A stretch of 64,000 nucleotides of DNA, taken from contig NZ_DASTAT010000095.1 in the NCBI RefSeq assembly GCF_035712445.1, forward strand, positions 1 to 64,000, in the 5' to 3' direction. Made by a program: the position numbers and the translations under genes. The notes under the pieces were generated by a model. It was not told the DNA's origin. It did not search any database and was given only the letters and a program-made list of their open reading frames with translations. The stretch is from Oligoflexus sp. (GTDB lineage Bacteria; Bdellovibrionota_B; Oligoflexia; Oligoflexales; Oligoflexaceae). Of this stretch, positions 60,841-64,000 are shown piece after piece; the first letter of the stretch is position 1, and every line of letters begins with the position of its first letter.

Positions 60841-62146
60841 AGGCCGTTTTATTCCGAACGTCAGCCCCATCAGGCTTAAGGAAATACATCCTAAGCGAAA
60901 GCTCCCCCTTCACCACGATGTCCCCACGCGCCTCGCAATCCAAATGCTTTTTCACGACATCGTAAACCGCCTGCGAAATATTGATGCGCCCGGGCTCCGA
61001 AGCCTTTTCAAAGCGGCTGGCCACGTTCACGGTATCACCCCAGATATCATAGGCGAAACGCTTTTCCCCCACGACACCGGCGGTCACGGGCCCACGATGG
61101 ATTCCGATCCTGACTTCCAGGTTTTCCCCGAACCAGCCTTCCAGTTGGGAGATGGATTGCATGACGTCCAGCGCCGCCAGGCAGCAGTTCAGGGTATGCG
61201 GCATGGTTTTGTCGGATAGCCCACCGGCGCAGAAATATGCGTCGCCAATGGTTTTCAGGCGCTCAATTCCATACTGGTCCATGATGCGGTCGATCATGGT
61301 GAAGTATTCGTTCAGCGCCTTCACCAGCTCCTGGGCGTGCACGCGCTCGGACATCCGAGTGAAACCCACGATGTCGATGAACATCACGGTCACATCCGGC
61401 AGATCATGCGGCGCCACATGCCCCGTTGCATAGAGTTCCTGGACGATGGCCTGCGGCAGGATATTGCTCAGGAGCTGCTCCCTTTCGGCTTTCGCGGCAT
61501 GGAGTTTTTTCAGAAAGATTTCCCGCTCCATGTGGTGGACATAATCAGCCCGATTGAAGCGCTCGATCAGATAGTTCGCCACTAAAGCCAGGACCAGAGC
61601 GGAAAGCAGAAAAAAATTCTCCTGAAACGCCACGGGGAAATCAACGTCGGTCCAGAAGAGGCGCACGGCTTCATAGGTGACCACGATCACCGCCCCTACG
61701 CGCAGCGAAATCTGCAGACGAAGACCCGAGAAAAGATGGTTATAGAGCAGCATCAATCCCGTTGCGAAGACAAAGTAGCCAGGCGGCATAGGGTTTGCAA
61801 CTGCCATCCCACAGTGGGCCAGAGAGCCTGCGAGCAGCGGCAAGGAGATGAAAAGTTCGAACTTGCGGCGATAGATCGGTTTGAATGACGAGTAGAAAGT
61901 GAAAAAAAGGATCAATGGCATCACGATAAGGCGCAGAACGGCTTGCAGAGGAAGGTTAGGCAATCCCAGCGCATAATCCAAGGCGAAGAACGACGAATAC
62001 ATGAGCAAGGCCATGGATAATGCAATCCGATTGAGAAGCAGACCTTTTGCTACATAATGGCGCTTGAACCCTCGTTCATACGCAGGGTCCGCAAAACGTA
62101 GGTCCCATCGAACCCTGTATTCATTTTTGAGGTTATCACCCATCAT
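60839..62146 (-). CDS. membrane adenylate cyclase, class III
   Basis: 435 residues. Six membrane helices (about 35-215), an approximately 35-residue coiled linker ('REIFLKKLHAAKAEREQLLSNILPQ'), then a class IIIb-type cyclase domain. Metal Asp in MFIDIVGFT and IGDAYF, the adenine-selecting Lys in LKTIGDAY and Asp in YDIWGDTVNVASR, and the transition-state Asn and Arg in the same block are all present, so it should make cAMP. With the DISM protein at 33390 it suggests a cAMP network. The terminator of the barrel gene overlaps its 3' end by two bases. Confidence 0.92.
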   Translation of the reverse strand: MMGDNLKNEYRVRWDLRFADPAYERGFKRHYVAKGLLLNRIALSMALLMYSSFFALDYALGLPNLPLQAVLRLIVMPLILFFTFYSSFKPIYRRKFELFISLPLLAGSLAHCGMAVANPMPPGYFVFATGLMLLYNHLFSGLRLQISLRVGAVIVVTYEAVRLFWTDVDFPVAFQENFFLLSALVLALVANYLIERFNRADYVHHMEREIFLKKLHAAKAEREQLLSNILPQAIVQELYATGHVAPHDLPDVTVMFIDIVGFTRMSERVHAQELVKALNEYFTMIDRIMDQYGIERLKTIGDAYFCAGGLSDKTMPHTLNCCLAALDVMQSISQLEGWFGENLEVRIGIHRGPVTAGVVGEKRFAYDIWGDTVNVASRFEKASEPGRINISQAVYDVVKKHLDCEARGDIVVKGELSLRMYFLKPDGADVRNKTA

Positions 62147-62181
62147 CGGTCAAAAAGCCCTTTACTCTGTCACAGTTATCG

Positions 62182-62207
62182 GTCATTTTTTCATTAACAA
62201 AAATGAC
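62182..62207. repeat. inverted repeat with 9-bp arms
   Basis: GTCATTTTT (62182-62190) and AAAAATGAC (62199-62207) around 8 bases, between the divergent cyclase and kinase genes; candidate operator or hairpin. Confidence 0.5.
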
Positions 62208-62293
62208 GGGATTGGGAGAGTTGGCCGAGGACTGAACAAGGTAAAGAAATTCGCGACTTGCGAGCACTTTGTCCGTCCGAAAACGGATGCCCT

Positions 62294-62324
62294 TGACAAG
62301 ATGAAGGTGGGAACTTCTATAAAT
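62294..62324 (+). promoter_or_regulatory. candidate promoter of the PAS kinase gene
   Basis: TTGACA (62294-62299) is a perfect -35 match; TATAAA (62319-62324) follows after 19 bases, one to two more than ideal. It is 55 bases before the ATG. Confidence 0.5.
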
Positions 62325-62378
62325 TCATAAGAGACCTTACAGGTTTACACTAGGCAGAGACTTACGGAGATTCGGACC

Positions 62379-64000
62379 ATGCCATTGAAACAGCCTATGC
62401 AGATCATCTTTGTGTCCGATCACGGGACCCAGCCCGAGGCACTGGAGCACCTGATCCAGAACCAGGGGCAGGTGAGCTGGAGCGTCGTCACAACTTTGGA
62501 AGCCAGTATACAGGAGCTTCAGCAGAGAGAGGTCGATGCTGTGGTCTGCGCAAGGCCAGGGGTGGCTCTCGCTATTTTGAAAGAATCAGGGCGTAAGCTC
62601 CCTGTCATGGTGCTCCATGGTGACACTGAAGTGGATGCCATCCTCCTCGATAACTTTCTGGCGAATCTGCCCCCGCGCTGGGATCCCGACTTTCCTCACG
62701 CGGCTGTATTAGCAGCCTTTGAAGAGAATACCTCCGATGGTCTTTTCCTTGTGAATCGCGAGGGAAGCATCACGTACGCGAACCGCTCCGCAGAAAGACT
62801 CAGCGGGATCAGGAAAGCCGAACTGGAACATAGTCCCATCAAATCGCTGTGGGCCCCATCCGTCGCCGAAGCTCTGAGTCAGACCCTGGCCAAGGTTTTT
62901 GAAAAAGGCCATTCCATTCATAACGTGGAAGGTTTCATCCGGCATCACAAAGGCCGGAATATTCCCGTGCTCCTGAGCGCCTCGGCCGTTCAGGATGATG
63001 AGCGGATCAGCGGCGTGGTCGTGACCTTGAAAAATAACAGCGAGCTGCGTCGCGCGTCAGCTGACATCACCCTTCTGCATAAGCAGATGGATGTTGAACG
63101 CTCGCATTTTGAAACCATCATGCAGCAGTTCCCCGCCGGCATCGTCATTGCGGAAGCCCCGAGCGGTCGCATCGTCTTTTTTAATGACCAGGCGCAGGCT
63201 CTGCTCGGCAGCGATGCGGTCGCAGCCAGCTGCATCGAAGATTACGGCCAGATTCAGGCCTTCACCCCGGATGGAAAAGTCGTCCAGGCTGATGATTGGC
63301 CTTTGAGCCACGCCTTGAAATCGGGAGTTTCCGTTCCCGGCGGCGTCATTCGCATGTTTCAGAGCGAAACGAATTCGGATCGCTTTCTTTCGTTGAACGC
63401 TGCGCCTATTCTCAATTCGGATGGTGAGGTGACTTCGGCTGTGATGGCAATCTTTGATATAACCGCCGAGCGCGAGGCCCAGCAGAGCATCGTTCAAGCG
63501 AAAGAAGAAGCCGAACGGGCCAATCAGGCAAAAACGGCTTTTTTAGCCAATATCTCCCACGAAATCCGCACGCCTTTGGGAGCGGTCATCGGCTTCACCA
63601 GTCTTATGCGAAGCGGCGATATCCCCCCCGAGGAGCGGGACGAAACCCTGGCCATTATCGAACGCAATGGCCAGGACCTTCTGCGGCTGATCGATGAAAT
63701 CCTGGATCTGTCCAAAGTGGAAGCCCAGCGAATAGACGTGAAGAAAGTGGAATGCTCGATTTCCGCCATCATTCGCGATGTCATGAATTTACTCGGGTAT
63801 CGTGCCCGCGAGAAAGGCCTGAATATCGAAGTCACGACCGACCGTGAATCGCCGGACATTATAACGACGGATCCTGCCCGACTGAAGCAGATCCTTGTGA
63901 ATATCGTCGGCAACGCGGTGAAGTTCACGGAGAAAGGCCGCATTCAGATCGAGATCGTCGCCGCGGGTCCCATCACTCCGTCGTCCGCTCCGCTGCTTTT
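62379..64000 (+). CDS. PAS-domain sensor histidine kinase (partial, runs off right edge)
   Basis: 540 complete codons are visible. ATG 62379 has GGAG 9 bases upstream. An N-terminal region (about 1-95, 'IIFVSDHGTQPEALEHLIQN') looks like a receiver fold without the phospho-acceptor Asp. Two PAS-type domains follow (about 105-225 and 240-370), then a coiled segment, HisKA with H394 in FLANISHEIRTPLGA, and the start of the ATPase domain with the N box (ILVNIVGNAVKFTEKG). No membrane helix, so it is soluble. It may continue as a hybrid kinase with C-terminal receiver; this cannot be seen. Confidence 0.88.
   Translation, partial: MPLKQPMQIIFVSDHGTQPEALEHLIQNQGQVSWSVVTTLEASIQELQQREVDAVVCARPGVALAILKESGRKLPVMVLHGDTEVDAILLDNFLANLPPRWDPDFPHAAVLAAFEENTSDGLFLVNREGSITYANRSAERLSGIRKAELEHSPIKSLWAPSVAEALSQTLAKVFEKGHSIHNVEGFIRHHKGRNIPVLLSASAVQDDERISGVVVTLKNNSELRRASADITLLHKQMDVERSHFETIMQQFPAGIVIAEAPSGRIVFFNDQAQALLGSDAVAASCIEDYGQIQAFTPDGKVVQADDWPLSHALKSGVSVPGGVIRMFQSETNSDRFLSLNAAPILNSDGEVTSAVMAIFDITAEREAQQSIVQAKEEAERANQAKTAFLANISHEIRTPLGAVIGFTSLMRSGDIPPEERDETLAIIERNGQDLLRLIDEILDLSKVEAQRIDVKKVECSISAIIRDVMNLLGYRAREKGLNIEVTTDRESPDIITTDPARLKQILVNIVGNAVKFTEKGRIQIEIVAAGPITPSSAPLL

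Noticed and set aside
1..64000. Search for tRNA, rRNA, CRISPR arrays, transposase genes and phage genes
   Set aside because: I saw no tRNA T-loop context with matching stems, no rRNA-like stretch, no regularly spaced repeats and no transposase or phage motif by eye; a covariance-model scan would be decisive.

Overview
The window comes from a Gram-negative (diderm) bacterium: it encodes a BamA/OmpH/Lol/lipid A cluster, a TonB-dependent receptor, an outer-membrane porin-like barrel and many lipoproteins with recognisable lipoboxes. The moderately high GC, the run of lineage-restricted lipoproteins, class III cyclases with 7TMR-DISM or multi-helix membrane parts, an AgmX/PglI-type domain and a TRAP TatT protein suggest a delta-proteobacterium-like lineage, perhaps Bdellovibrionota/Oligoflexia. 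That placement is inference; there is no rRNA gene here. I see no tRNA, rRNA, CRISPR array, insertion sequence or prophage, so this looks like ordinary chromosome.

Layout. 1-7.2 kb: a truncated TatT protein, an HTH-only AraC regulator, a SpoIID/LytB-like protein, a bacteriohemerythrin convergent with an orphan sensor kinase, a free-standing DISM-type sensory domain and a serine hydrolase. 7.4-19 kb: two large unrecognised lipoproteins (the first of 1165 residues), a CPA2 cation/proton antiporter, another lipoprotein, a pilin-like protein and an SMP-30-like propeller lipoprotein. 19-20.7 kb: a Dus enzyme and a single-domain response regulator. 20.8-30.1 kb: an envelope-biogenesis operon (lolC-like, lolD, bamA, ompH, fabZ, lpxA, a very divergent lpxB, an msbA-like exporter) with several 4-base stop/start overlaps. 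30-38 kb: a membrane-anchored Ig-like protein, a folate cyclo-ligase unit ending in a DISM cyclase, a repeat lipoprotein, a 5'-3' exonuclease and a glycosyltransferase.

38.3-43.5 kb is a galactoside-use operon (GH2 glycosidase, galT, an M24-fold protein that has lost most metal ligands, galK). 44.4-48 kb is a copper nitrite reductase unit: NirK with a fused cytochrome c domain, a NirV-like SUMF1 protein, a Sco copper chaperone and an unknown lipoprotein. 48-50.3 kb encodes anaerobic ribonucleotide reductase (nrdG, nrdD) behind two candidate NrdR boxes spaced 32 bp. Together these point to life at low oxygen with nitrite respiration. 50.3-54.9 kb: a response regulator, a CBS-pair protein, a beta-propeller phytase, a dipeptide epimerase-like enolase and a lipoprotein. 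55-64 kb: a TonB receptor, an acyl desaturase, a small cysteine-bearing secreted protein with a DUF3373 barrel, an adenylate cyclase and the start of a PAS histidine kinase.

The observations I rate highest are: the Shine-Dalgarno of the phytase gene lying in one arm of a perfect 10-bp hairpin, with an 11-bp tandem repeat of PhoB/PhoP-site geometry upstream; the apparent M24 pseudo-peptidase translationally coupled between galT and galK; the LpxB-position protein lacking the family's usual motifs; and the paired NrdR-like boxes. No wholly new multi-gene defence or mobile system is evident.
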